From Aphelidium insulamus (taxonomy: Eukaryota; Aphelidiomycota; Aphelidea; Aphelidiaceae), in the NCBI GenBank assembly GCA_036784855.1, contig JAZDSV010000001.1:186001-250000 (forward strand): a stretch of DNA of 64,000 nucleotides. Direction: 5' to 3'. How positions within the stretch are numbered: position 1 is the first letter of the stretch; every line of letters starts with the position of its first letter. Position numbers and translations under genes: made by a program. This document shows positions 46,098-57,275 of the stretch, piece after piece. The notes beneath the pieces are model-generated. The model ran no database searches. It saw only the letters and a list, made by a program, of their open reading frames with translations, and was not told the DNA's origin.

Positions 46098-46522
46098 AGC
46101 GGGCGGACGAATATACGCCGTTTTGCCGTACCGCCGTGTCCAGCCGTTCGCAGCGCCCGCCGCTGTCGTACAGTTTCACCTTGACAATCGTATAAAATAA
46201 ATGTGTGTGCACTTCAGTATTTACAAATAACTATGCATATGTAGTATGGGTGTATACTGTAGTAGCTTGAATGTACATTGCGGAATATATTGATGCATAG
46301 AGAAGAGACTGCGCTGTATATCTCGTGGATACCAGAAGTAGTGATATGCTGTGTATATGCTGTTTACCATACAGTATATTTATTCTTCATGTTGATAAAG
46401 AAGCGGACCGCATCCTTCCACCAGGCATATGTAAGCACAGGCGTGATACAGGAGTGATATATGTAGAAGCATGGTGCTTCCAGACAGCAGACAGACGGCG
46501 ACCTGTGTAACAGTCCGCGCAA
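46098..46522. other. Intergenic region
   Basis: It includes the 3' UTR of the A20/AN1 gene, with an AATAAA poly(A)-signal word at 46196-46201. Nothing else is recognised. Confidence 0.4.
46196..46201 (+). terminator. Poly(A)-signal-like AATAAA after the A20/AN1 gene
   Basis: Canonical AATAAA about 100 bp after the TGA at 46095-46097. Confidence 0.4.
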
Positions 46523-48678
46523 ATGGAATCCACGCCGTTGCTGGCCGATTCAAACGGCGCCGACTCCGTTCGTGCTGCTCCGGACGCGCCGCCCCCCACT
46601 CCAGCAGAGCCACGTAGTGTACTGGACGGTGCATGTGGCAAGGAGGGCACCACAACTCCACTCGATGCCGGCCTGGACTGGCGATTTGTGCGGCGCCTGC
46701 ACCTGCTCCTACGCCGACACCTGTACGCGTGGCAAGAGTGGCGCGGCGGGCTGTGGCCGGCCACCGCCATGCTGCTCGTGGTGGCGGTGGCGACAGAAGT
46801 GTGCGTGTATTTCATCGGCACGCTGACGTCACGCTTCTACACCATCCTGCTGCAGCGGGACTTGAGCGCCTTCATGCTTTGGATGGGCACAGGCGCGGGA
46901 CTGTTTGCCGCTAGCGGTCTGGTCAAATCGCTGCTGAAGCTGTGTGAGGGTCTGGTGCACACGCGATGCCGGCTGGTCCTGACGCGTGCCATGCACCGCA
47001 CCTACTTTGCCCCCGACTCCATGCGCTTTTATCACGGCTGGCCGGCAAGCGCCACTGGTGTTGATGGTGGCGCAGTCGAGGCACCCGCCCTGGCAGTGGA
47101 CTTGGACAACATTGACCAGCGGCTGACGCAGGATGTGGACCAATTCGCGGCGGCCTGGTCGAGTTTACTGGCGCAAACCATTCTCTCGCCGGCTCTGATT
47201 GCCTACTACCTGTACGCCACTGTCGGCACCGCCGGCTGGATGGCGCCCGTGGTTATCAGCGCCTACTTTGTGGTGTCGTCTACAGTGTCCACGGCCGTTG
47301 CGGCGCCTCTTCCACGGCGGGTTTACGCACGGGAGCGCCTGGAGGGGGAGTTCCGGTTCCAGCACATGCGCATTCGCAACACCAGCGAGCATATTGCATT
47401 GTGGCGCGCTGCCTGGCTGGAGTGGCTGCTGGTCGATGGGGCGCTGTATCGGACAATACGCGCTCAAGTATCGATATTGCGTTGGGAGTTCTGGGTGACG
47501 TGGGTGTCGACGTTTGTTGCCGAGTTTGGCACCATGCTCGCCTTCTTGGCGCTGGCCGTGCCCGTCTTTCAAGGTATTCTTATACTTCTTCGTGCTTATA
47601 TACATAAATACATACATATTTCACTAATTACTATCCAGGCCAGTATGACAATGTGGACAATGCCGAGCTGAGCGGAATAATCAGCCGGCACATGTTTTTC
47701 GTTCTCTATCTGCTAAACAAGTACACAAACTTGATATCGCTGGCGGACGCCGTGTCTCAATTTGCCGGGCTGACGGCACGCGTGGCACAAGTGTTTGAAG
47801 CGGAAGACGTGCACGGAAAAGATTTGCAGCCGGCAACAACTCTCAGCGCCGATGATGGCGTCGACGCAGATTTAGCGCTCAGCGTGGAGAAACTGCAGTG
47901 CCCTCTACCCAATGGGAATATTCTCCTAGTGGACCGGTTTAGCGTGCCGCGGCCAACATGCGCCACTCTCACAATAATCAGCGGGCCGTCCGGCGTGGGA
48001 AAGACTTCATTTTTGCGCGCCCTGTTTGGCTTGTCTCCGCTGGGCGGTGAGGTGAGTTCTTTGATGTACGTTATCAAACTGACAGTTGGTCAGATACAAG
48101 TTTGGGGGAAAAGCGCGCTCAAGTTACCTAGTGATGCCATTGTGATGCCCCAGGCTCCGGTGTTGTGTAGCGGCGACTTGTTGGCACAGATCATATATCC
48201 AGACACTCTGTCCACGGCAATTCCAGTAGTCTACAGAGACGAGGCGCACGTGTGGCTCCGGCTGGTCGGCCTGCACCGACTCATCCGCAATCGTGCGAAC
48301 CCGTCGGACAGGTCTGCACCGGCAAGGCCAGAGGATTTCCACGGTTCCGCCACCGAGCTGGCGTTGCTGTCGCCGGGCGAGAAGCAGCGGCTGATCATGC
48401 TGCGGGTGTTTTATCGCCGTCCGCCGCTAGTGTTTCTGGACGAGTCCACGTGCTACATGGACAGCGCCATGGAGGAGACATGTATGCGCCACCTTGTGGT
48501 CTCCATGGCTGCCACCACGTCCGTAGTGTGGGTGACGCACAATCCGCGAGTGTCGTGGCTGCCCGCAGACGGAAGTTGGACCGTGCGACGCTATCGAATG
48601 GACGCGGTGGAGGCGACAGTGCAATCACACTCGGGCGCCCGCACAATCCAGCTAGCCGTCTGTGATGAGCGCCTGTAG
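46523..48678 (+). CDS. ABC half-transporter of subfamily D (ABCD4-like)
   Basis: Three exons. The N-terminal transmembrane domain (about residues 75-420) has four or more hydrophobic helices and the DNIDQRLTQDVDQF block, the ABCD 'DQRxxxD' motif. The nucleotide-binding domain has Walker A GPSGVGKTS, signature LSPGEKQRL, Walker B LVFLDEST and H-loop VWVTHN. The D-loop reads CYMD. LSPGE with Q-R-L is closer to ABCD4 (lysosomal cobalamin export) than to the peroxisomal ABCDs, but that assignment is by eye. The last 14 nt overlap the start of the next gene in another frame. Confidence 0.83.
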
Positions 48679-49608
48679 AGAGGGTGACGGTGCCGCGGTG
48701 CCCGCCACGGCACTCGACGCACATGACCACTGCTTCCCGGCCAGCACATACGCACGGCTACAGCGCTGCAGAGTGGTGTTGGCCTCCACGTCACCGCGGC
48801 GGCGCGATTTGATGCAGCGCATGGTGTGAATACACGTACTTGATGCTGTGTACATGCTCGTATGCCAGTCCCTGACCTTCTTGCTCGGCAGGTGGGTGGA
48901 GGCTGCCCCGTGCACACTGTGCGACCGCTCTTTGATGAGACACTGCCGCACAGCCACTATCAGGGCGCGGGTGACCAGTACGCACTGGCCACCGCCACCG
49001 GCAAGATGGACGCGGTCTTGTCGACCATGACGGTGTGTAATCTTGTATATGCATGCTCACTGATGGCTATAGGTATCGGCAGAGGGAACAACAATTGTCA
49101 TTGCGGCCGACACGGTCGTTGAGACGGCTGACGGGAGCATACTGGAGAAACCGCGAGACACGGCAGATGCCTTGGCAATGCTTCGTGGATTGCGCGACTC
49201 TCCCCCGCATAGCGTTCACACTGCGGTGGTGGTGGCAACAAGCGCCGCCGTGACAAATGTACCAGCGGTATCTAGTACAACGGGAAAGTCCATAAACGGC
49301 CACGAGTGGACAGTCTGCACATTTGTCGAGACAACTCGCGTCCAATTTGACTCCACGCTACCGGATGAGTGTCTGCACAGCTACGTGACCACCGGGGAAC
49401 CTATGGACAAAGCGGGTGGTTATGGCTACCAGGGTTTGGCCATGGCATTGGTGTCGCGCATTGACGGATGCTACTATAATGTTGTCGGTAAGTCCACTCT
49501 ATATCAAGTGGTGTCCGTGTGGTACTAACTGTCACATCAGGTCTGCCGATAAACAGGCTACAGCGGCTTCTTATGCACTTACTTGTTCACATGCCGGACC
49601 TGGATTAA
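48665..49608 (+). CDS. Maf/ASMTL-type nucleotide pyrophosphatase
   Basis: Four exons with GT-AG introns (donors near 48821, 49033 and 49491). VVLASTSPRRRDL is the N-terminal signature of the Maf (HAM1-like) NTP pyrophosphatase family; IAADTVVE, ILEKPRDTADAL, MLRGLRD and TGEPMDKAGGYGYQG are the other hallmark blocks. The enzyme removes non-canonical or excess NTPs (dTTP/UTP type). ATG 48665 is the only possible start: the frame has a stop at 48653 and no other in-frame ATG before the signature. The start therefore lies inside the last codons of the ABC transporter gene. Confidence 0.9.
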
Positions 49609-49620
49609 TGAACAATAGTG

Positions 49621-49622
49621 CG

Positions 49623-49658
<36 letters not shown>

Positions 49659-49693
49659 CTTGTAGTAGTAGTTGGAGTAGAAGTAGTATCAGT

Positions 49694-49734
<41 letters not shown>

Positions 49735-49745
49735 TGTAGTAGTTG

Positions 49746-49782
<37 letters not shown>

Positions 49783-49879
49783 TATAGTAGTAGTAGTTAC
49801 TAGTAGTAGTAGCATAGTGGTAGTAGTAGTAGTAGTAGTGGTAGTAGTAGTTGGAGTAGTAGTAGTAGTAGTAGTAGTG

Positions 49880-49971
<92 letters not shown>

Positions 49972-50048
49972 TGGAGTAGTAGTTGGAGTAGTAGTTGGAG
50001 TAGTTGTAGTAGTAGTGCTATGTAGTACAGAAGTAGTGGTAGTATTTA
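49621..50048. repeat. Long (GTA/TAG)n trinucleotide tract
   Basis: About 430 bp of GTA units with occasional GTT, GGA and TAC interruptions. It sits between the Maf gene and the Kex1-like gene. In one frame it gives long poly-valine, in another continuous TAG stops. I treat it as a non-coding simple repeat. Confidence 0.95.
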
Positions 50049-50097
50049 GTAGTGGAAGTACTGAAGCCTATTAGAGTGGCACGAAACATTTGGCACA

Positions 50098-52221
50098 ATG
50101 AACTTGACGCGGGAGAAATGCGGTACATGGGTCTACCATGTCACCATGCAATGCAACGACTGACATGCACCGTAGCTGACGACTACAGACTTGACACGCT
50201 GCCTGGTGCTACGCCACGTCTCCAGGATTACTTGAATGCCGCGATGACGGCCCAGTTTAGCGGCATGTGTACTGGGATTATACGCTAAGCAGCTGTAGTC
50301 AACTTTAGCACAGGCCACATACTGGTGGATGCCGTCACTGACTCCAACATATTCTTCTGGTTTATTCGCGGTCGAACTCGTCGTGACAAGCTGGTGGGAG
50401 TCCCGCGTCTATTATGTAGTCATTTTAGCCGTGACACTGCAGCTCATTTGGCTGAATGGAGGGCCTGGCTGGCAAGTCTGCCGTGCTACACACGCATATA
50501 ATCTAATTGTATGGACATTATTGTCAGCTCGAGTATGGACGGCCTGTTTCTGGAGTTTGGGCCGTTTCGTACCGGTGTTACCTTCCCACCAAAGTTGGAG
50601 TTGAACTTGCACGGCTGGCTTGATGAGTGCAATGTTCTATTTGGTAAGCCACCGATAAGTTATAATATTGAAGTGCGCACATTTACGTTCTCCAGTCGAT
50701 CAGCCGCTTGGGACGGGTTTTAGCTATGTGGGCGATGATGCTGGACTGTCGCGGAATGTGACACAAGCTTCGATCATCTTTCAAACATTTCTCCTCGACT
50801 TTGTTCGGATTTTCCCTGAAACTGCAGATAATCAGGTATCTGATCGTTTAATCAGGAATGCGCGACTTCATTGATAAGGTATATCTCGCGGGCGAGAGTT
50901 TTGCCGGCACGTACATTCCGTATTTCGCGCGTGACATACTCAATTCTGCGCTGGTACGCATCAATTTTTAATAATACTGCGTCTGCTATTGTTATAGAAC
51001 ATGAAATTATCTGGTCTTATTATTGGCAATGGCTGGATGGACCCACGCGCGCAGGTAAGGAGATGGCAATGAAAACCTTGCCATCAATCGCAGTAGTATG
51101 GATCGTTCTTTGATTACGCCAATTCACGTGGGTTAATCAAAGACGGCAATCGTGTAAGTGAGCGCTATCATAACATAATATTAACGCGCAGATGGAGGTG
51201 AAAATGCGACTGAAAACCTGCAACGATCTTTTGGCTACAGGTGAAGAGCGCAATTATATCCAAGAGTGCGATTCTGCCGCCTACGATATTATTGCAACCA
51301 CCAAGAAATTGTAAGTCATTTTCTAGTATTTTTTAAATCCGCATACCGTAACCGGACAGCAACGCAGATCACAAGTGCAGAAACATGTACAATATCGAGT
51401 TGTTTGATGATTTGTGCGGTATGGGCTGGCCTGACAACATGAAATCGACCACAGTATATTTGCAGGTAGGCGAGATCATGCGTCAACGTGATGGCAAGGC
51501 TTTACGTGACGTTGCAGGACCCTTCTGTTGTACAGGCAGTGCATGCGTCTAGGAGACTGGAACCTTGGAAAGAGATAAATGAGACGGTGACACAAATATT
51601 TGAGATGGACATATCTGCCCCGTCCGTCAAAGTAAGCAGATTGCTACAGATTAAGGCTGATCTCGATCGTAGCTGTTTCCGGTCCTTCTACAAACACTGC
51701 CCATCACATTATTTGTGTACGTATCGAGTAACCATCACAAGCACTTATACATTTCGGTCAGTGGGGAGAGCGACTTCGTTTGCAACCCGCTCGGCATTAA
51801 GCGGTCTCTGGACAATTTGACATGGGGTGGTTTGATGGGCTGGGGCAACACCTCGGCGCGCGATGCATATATTCCCGGCAGTCGGCAGTCATATGGGACA
51901 ATTCGATCCTCCAGAAATCTGACGCTGATTAATGTCTATAACGGCAGCCACATGGTTGCGGTGGATCATCCATTCGAGTTCCGGCACATCATGCTTACGG
52001 CACTGGGGGTGGAATGGGCGCCGCGCGAAAATGCTCTTGTAGCAACGCCCACTGCTGCTCAGTCATCGACGAGTTCATCACCGTCACTTTGGATACCCTG
52101 GCTGATAAGTCTGGCAGCAATAGTGTCACTGGCACTTACCATACGCGAGTTCCGGAGGCGAAGAAAAGATCGGGGTCAGCGAGTACCCGCCACCGATGTC
52201 GATGAAGACGTGGAGCTGTAA
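50098..52221 (+). CDS. Kex1-like serine carboxypeptidase, membrane-anchored
   Basis: About 13 exons. Conserved blocks are FSGHILV, LIWLNGGPGC-SSMDG, VDQPLGTGFSY, VYLAGESFAGTYIPY (catalytic Ser), SGLIIGNGWMDP, a Cys-rich middle, ESDFVCNPLG (catalytic Asp) and NGSHMVAVDHP (catalytic His). Near the C-terminus PWLISLAAIVSLALTI is a membrane anchor with a charged cytosolic tail, as in Kex1, which trims basic residues after Kex2 cleavage in the late Golgi. Two introns are GC-AG: donor 50263 (GCATGT) and donor 50472 (GCAAGT), the latter splitting the invariant GGPGCSS. The 5' end is unsolved: no signal peptide is seen and the start given is a guess. The leader exon may lie beyond the GTA tract. Confidence 0.87.
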
Positions 52222-52296
52222 GTGCACAATTCCAGGAATTTACGATAATTTTGTACAGGAGCGAATTTGTATAACAAAAATATATGGTATCTATTA

Positions 52297-55288
52297 TTAT
52301 ACTATTACTGCTTTATCGGTCTCTAGATTTGAATGGTGGAGAACTTGGAGAAGGAACAGTGCCAATGCCTGCTCTTTCCAGTAGCTCATGTGCGCAAAAA
52401 GGCTGCCCGGCAAAATGTCCATGATGGTCTGCATGCCATCGGGGAGGGAAAAATCTACTCGTTCCTTCTCCCTATTTAGAAGCGCCATCGCATCGTGCGG
52501 GCTGAGCCGCGGTAGAACGGGATTTGCAGGATCTGCTGTGTCATTGCGCAACATGGCAGCGAATCGTTGAAAGCTCTTTTCGGACTCGGCCTCTTCACTG
52601 CGCTGCTCGTTACCGCTGGCGGTACTGCCTTCCGAGGCGACTGTTACCGTACGTCGAAACGACACCGAGGAGGTGAGGCTGTCGCGGACAGACACGAAAA
52701 AGTCTTGAGCCTTCACCGCAATCTCGACATTCCATTTACCTTTAAACGGCGGGATTGTGGCGGGTTTGTCTTGTGAGAACACGGGCGACACCAGCGACTC
52801 GGTACGGTAGGCGATTGGGTCATTAGGATGGAACTGAGGCACTTGTCAACATTGATACAGCAACAAGCCCAACTTACAATGTGATATAGGCTGCCCACAT
52901 CAGGGTAAAAATATTCTTGTGGTCCGGACCACAGAGTTTGCAGCCGTTTGGACCACGCATGCCAATGCTTCGACCGTCGAGCTGCGCGTACCCACTGCTC
53001 CACATGAACCGCATCATTGGTTTGTGGTGATATGTCTTGAGGACTATTGCGGTACTGAGAGAGCACCGCCGACAATGGAGGTCCGAGCCGTGTACACTGC
53101 AGCAGCATAAACAACCCTACGGGACTTCCGAGCAGAAACATCTTGTCCACCGGAAACTCAAGGCATGACTGGGATACTTTGATGGCAAAATTGCGAATGG
53201 GCGGAGTGAAAACGAGTTTGCTGGAGTGCTTCTGAGGACTTGTAGGTGCAGTTGATGTCCGCGCCATCTTTGCCTCCAGGGCCATGTCGAAACTGTCTAC
53301 AGAATGCGGCCAATCTGGCTGCGACAGACTTACATTGGATCCCATCGCAAGGCGATCCAGAGCCACCTCGGCCAAGTCGATGGGCGAATCGGCGCGATAG
53401 CTCTCTGCAGACAAGTTGGGCCAACGCAATTGATCCTGGCCGTCCTGCGGCACCGGCTGATAGTCTGGTCGATTTGCTAGTTCCACAAGATGGCGGGTAA
53501 AACCATGCTTGGCGACGATGTCCATGGCGATGACGCTGCCCAAAGAATGCCCAATGACATGGACCTTCCCACCGGCCTTTTCAAAAGTGGGATGTCGCTG
53601 CAAAAACATGCGATACATCTTGTTTAAGTCGCGAATAACAGTTTGAATCATCTCTGCACGGTGCGTGCGGGTCATATAGAGCAGGACTTGAGACGTGTTA
53701 GATCAAGAAATAATTAGAGCGCGAAACTCACTGTCAAGCAAGACATCCGAGATCACTGATCTCCAAAACTTTGACACAGTGTGCAACGCAAGGTCCTCCA
53801 CGGTCGGAAGCCGGTCAGGGTCATCAGTGTTAGCCGACTTGGAGTCAAACTTGATCTTTGTTCGCCACTCCACGGGCAAAATCATCAATCCCATATCGAC
53901 CAAGTCTTCAGACTGAGCACTACCAGCAGCGTTTGACGCAGATGCAGATTCAGCGGAGTCCTTTTGCTTAGCATCCGAGTTGTGTGCGGTTCGTGTAGTG
54001 GTCGTGGCGGCGCCCGGCGCAGATGATGCACTCTCACCACTGGCAGAACTATGCATGGTAGATTTGAAGGTTTTGCGCAGTGCTTCCACGTCTTCCTTGA
54101 TGGTGCCGTAGCCCTTCTCCCCAAGCTTCTGTCCGATGCCGTGGATTACAAAAATAAGGTGCCGCACTCGCTGAATTCGCTCCGCACTACCCACTGGCGG
54201 CGCACAGTCCAAATCTGCAGTACTCCCAGCAGAAGTATCATTGGCAGCCGATGAGGAGGCATCAGCAGTGGCGGTCATGGACGGAGTGGAAACGTGACCA
54301 CTGGCCGATCGCTTGCGCAACAGCTTCTTGTTGGTGCTGGTCTGCGAGCGGGCAAGAACTTGATCGTGGCCACGAATAAGTCTGCGGCCACCCAAATCGC
54401 TTCCCTGTGACAGCGTGGAGTAGAGGAACTTTGTCAGTTTGCCGGTATAGCTTTCTGTCAGGAGCCAGCCGCCCTTTGATTCCGTGTACAAGACATAGTT
54501 GCTGCTGTACGGTCCAAATAGCGTCCACTTGAACTTTTCAGCCTTTGTGGCATCTTTTGTCTGTCAGAATGAAGAGTCATTAATACTCTTTAACAAATAT
54601 CATGCATATATATACCTGCTCTGCGTCCATGTCATCGTCTTTAAAGTGTGCCCAGGGCTGATATTTAATATAGCCATCTTCAATCTATACAGCGAAAAGT
54701 TATATCGTAGAGCACACAGCCATCTGTCAACTTGCCTGCTGTGCCATAGTCTCCTCAACAGGCCACCATCGTGACAAACTGGAATCGCATTCAAACCAGG
54801 TGGCGCGGCAGACCTTGTAATGCGACCCCTATTATGGAGATTAGTATGCACGTGACACCGCCACACGCAAATCAACACACCGGCCAGTATATCGGGTACA
54901 TGACACGGTGGGCAATGTTGACCTCGTGCACCAAATCCTCGCCCACCATCACACAAGGATCGCCGGTGGCAGCGTTTGATGATGGCTGATCGGTGGAGGC
55001 GGCCGCGGCGGCCAGCTGATACGCCGCCTCCAGACTCTTGGACTCTGCATCAGGGAACGGGACCCATTGTTGCCGGGCCGGCGGCTCTGTGACGGTGTAC
55101 TGCGTAGCCCCACCCACCGCCGACGAAGGAGCCACAGCGGTGATATCGGCCCCAGGGTGGGGTGTGGCGAGCGGTGCATCACCGGCATCTGCGGCAGAGC
55201 TAGGCGAGGCCATGGCGGACGTGGACTTGAACCACTGGACGGTGCATGGCGGCGGCGGTTTCCGCTCCGGTATCGCCTGCAGTTCCAT
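52297..55288 (-). CDS. DDHD-domain phospholipase A1 (PA-PLA1 family)
   Basis: Six exons starting at ATG 55288. The N-terminal part has CTVQWFKS, ARQQWVPF and a joint segment SHYKVCRATWFECD, the WWE-like N-terminal region of this family. VRHLIFVIHGIGQKLGEKG and the nucleophile elbow HVIGHSLGSVIAMDIV are the lipase motifs. The DDHD domain has KMFLLGSPVGLFM and YHIFHPNDPIAYRTESL. It hydrolyses phosphatidic acid and related lipids at ER/Golgi membranes. Intron 2 (donor 54735, GCAAGT) is GC-AG. The last exons overlap nothing; the start exon faces the OTU-like gene. Confidence 0.88.
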
Positions 55289-55354
55289 GTGCGCGCCTGT
55301 GTTTTCCTGGTGTGATTGTGCGCGTGCGCGTCTCCATTCCGGGCCTGGTTTGGC

Positions 55355-55362
55355 TATTTATA
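55355..55362 (-). promoter_or_regulatory. TATA-like element upstream of the DDHD lipase gene
   Basis: TATAAATA on the minus strand, about 67 bp upstream of ATG 55288. Confidence 0.4.
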
Positions 55363-55490
55363 GCTGCTAGTCTTGGGTGTCTTACTAGTTGCAGCAGCAC
55401 TGTTGTACTACTATGGCGGACATTGCGCTGCCTGCTCAGGCTAGTTTTTGAATGCACTGCAATGTCACTGATGTATAACGCGTGCAGGTC

Positions 55491-56947
55491 ATGGACGTGA
55501 AGGAGACCAAAAGCGATCTTGACCAGCCGAGAACTGATGGCGAGAAGGTGCGGGCGCGGGCGGTTTCCGCGACAAGCACCGTCCCCCGACTGCAATCGCT
55601 GAATATCGCGGCGGCGATATTGCGCCCATCGGAACTGCAATCGCCGTACCTGGAATCAACTACGCGACAGTACCGCGCCTCGACGCCACAAACGCCAACA
55701 GGCGGTTCGGAGCACATTCGCAGCCGTCACCGTGCCAAACAGTCAGACTCGCTGAAGTCTGCCGCCATCGCCGCCGAAGTCGCTACACCATCACCGACCG
55801 CTAAACAGAGTGGTACTACTGCTGGCAGCGCTGTTCTGGACCGCTTGGGCAGCCACAAAAAGTTTGATGACGACCAAGGAGATGACGATATCACTGATGC
55901 ACCATATACCGCAAAGCCATCATCTGTGGCCGCTATTACGGGTGCTAATTCAACAATTGCTGTTGGAGGTGAGAATCAAGCCTCATCGACGGGACCAAAT
56001 TCTATCCAACTAGTGAACTCCAATGTAGTCAACGTATACGCCGCACCGACTACCGCGACCCGGACACAAATACTGGCCCCGCAACCATTTAACAGGCTAG
56101 ACGTCAAGATGATCGCCGCTGATAACAATAATTTGTTCAATTGCATCAGGTTGGTAGGAGTGTCATCTTGCTGTCACACACTGTGTTAACTCTGTACAGT
56201 TGCATATTTCTCGGAGAGTCCTCGGGACACGCAGACACACTGAGACAAAGTATGTGCAGCATATTACAATCTTTGTACAGATGCTAAATAAACTAGTGCT
56301 GGCCGCAAGCGCTGTGGCATATGGCGCCATATTGCCGCCTTCGGACACTGCACGTCGAACAAACATTTCGCAGTACGCAGATGCCATCAAGCAAAATTGG
56401 TTTGGCGGGGACGCGGAGCTGGAATACTTTGCTCGCTATTTCAATTGCAGCATCTGTTTATTCGACTTGAACTTTAAACCGCCAAGGCAAGTTTCGTTCG
56501 GCAAGGACTGTAAGTGGATATTAGTATAGCATTGCCTAAACAGATCACTGAGACGACAGTTAATGACGGTTCTGAGAGAAAATGTGCATTCATCTTCTAC
56601 ACCAAGGAGCGGTTCTACGTGCCTGTTGTGTCGCGATCTATTTCGACACAAGGTGAACAGATCATATTCAACGCGAATGAAAGTCCCGAAGTACTCGGCA
56701 GAGTTAGCGATATCGCAAAACAACAAGAAGGTTTACATGTTGTACGCACAGCCATGAGTGCAGTAAGTTGCTATAAATTCAGGGTATTCAATTTGTGCTA
56801 ACTATTTCCTGCAAGAAAAAAATGCCACTGATTCCGAGCGGCGAGTATGTGAAACAGACGTTATTAATACTTCTGGCAATCGTTTCCATGGTAGCTGCAC
56901 TACTGGCGGTATTAGCATTTACGCGCACCGGGAAGCTTACATTTTAA
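55491..56947 (+). CDS. OTU-domain protein, catalytically inactive in appearance, tail-anchored
   Basis: Four exons. About 205 low-complexity N-terminal residues precede MIAADNNNLFNCIRL, which aligns with the OTU catalytic motif ADNxCLF of YOD1-type deubiquitinases, but the catalytic Cys position is Asn. Downstream, FGGDAELEYFARYFNCSICLFDL fits the OTU 'WGGxxELxxLxxxFxxxIxxxD' block, and FIFYTKERFYVPVV lies where the catalytic His is expected and has none. The C-terminus ends in a hydrophobic helix (LLILLAIVSMVAALLAVLAF), a tail anchor. It probably binds ubiquitin or a partner without cleaving it. The N-terminal start is inferred. The intron after CIRL could use either of two acceptors (near 56199 or 56280). 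Confidence 0.65.
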
Positions 56948-57275
56948 TCGTTGTGTGATAAATAGAGGCGCATACAGTTAAGCCACTCTGCGATCATGTG
57001 ATTGGCGGCCTGACTGTCGAGAATGATTCCGGCCGGCACTTCACTCTGCTAAAGCCAAATCATCTTTGCCACCCCAATGAGGCAAGTGCAGCGTTGTATA
57101 TACACCGTGTGCATACCTGAGCTAACACTCACCTTGTTATAATAGCCGTATAGCGCGACAGCAACAGAACGGAGATGCCGACCCACTGTCACTGTCATTC
57201 TCGGCGGGCCAACGCGGAGCCACTTCAGGCGCGCCCAGCTTCTCATCTCACACAGGTAGAGCCGCGCCGTATGCC
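56948..57275. other. Intergenic region
   Basis: No gene is recognised between the OTU-like gene and the C2HC protein gene. Confidence 0.4.

Noticed and set aside
49817-50074. Poly-valine open frame in the GTA tract
   Set aside because: Low-complexity translation of a trinucleotide repeat, starting at GTG, without any other protein feature.
50850-50880. A short 20-nt intron (GTATCTGAT...AATCAG) in the carboxypeptidase gene
   Set aside because: It would break the frame before LAGESFAG. A 43-nt intron ending at GATAAG keeps the family motif.
55211-55500. Plus-strand frames with hydrophobic stretches opposite the DDHD lipase first exon
   Set aside because: They are antisense to a coding exon supported by the family motifs (WFKS, QWVPF), and the candidate frames have no family match.
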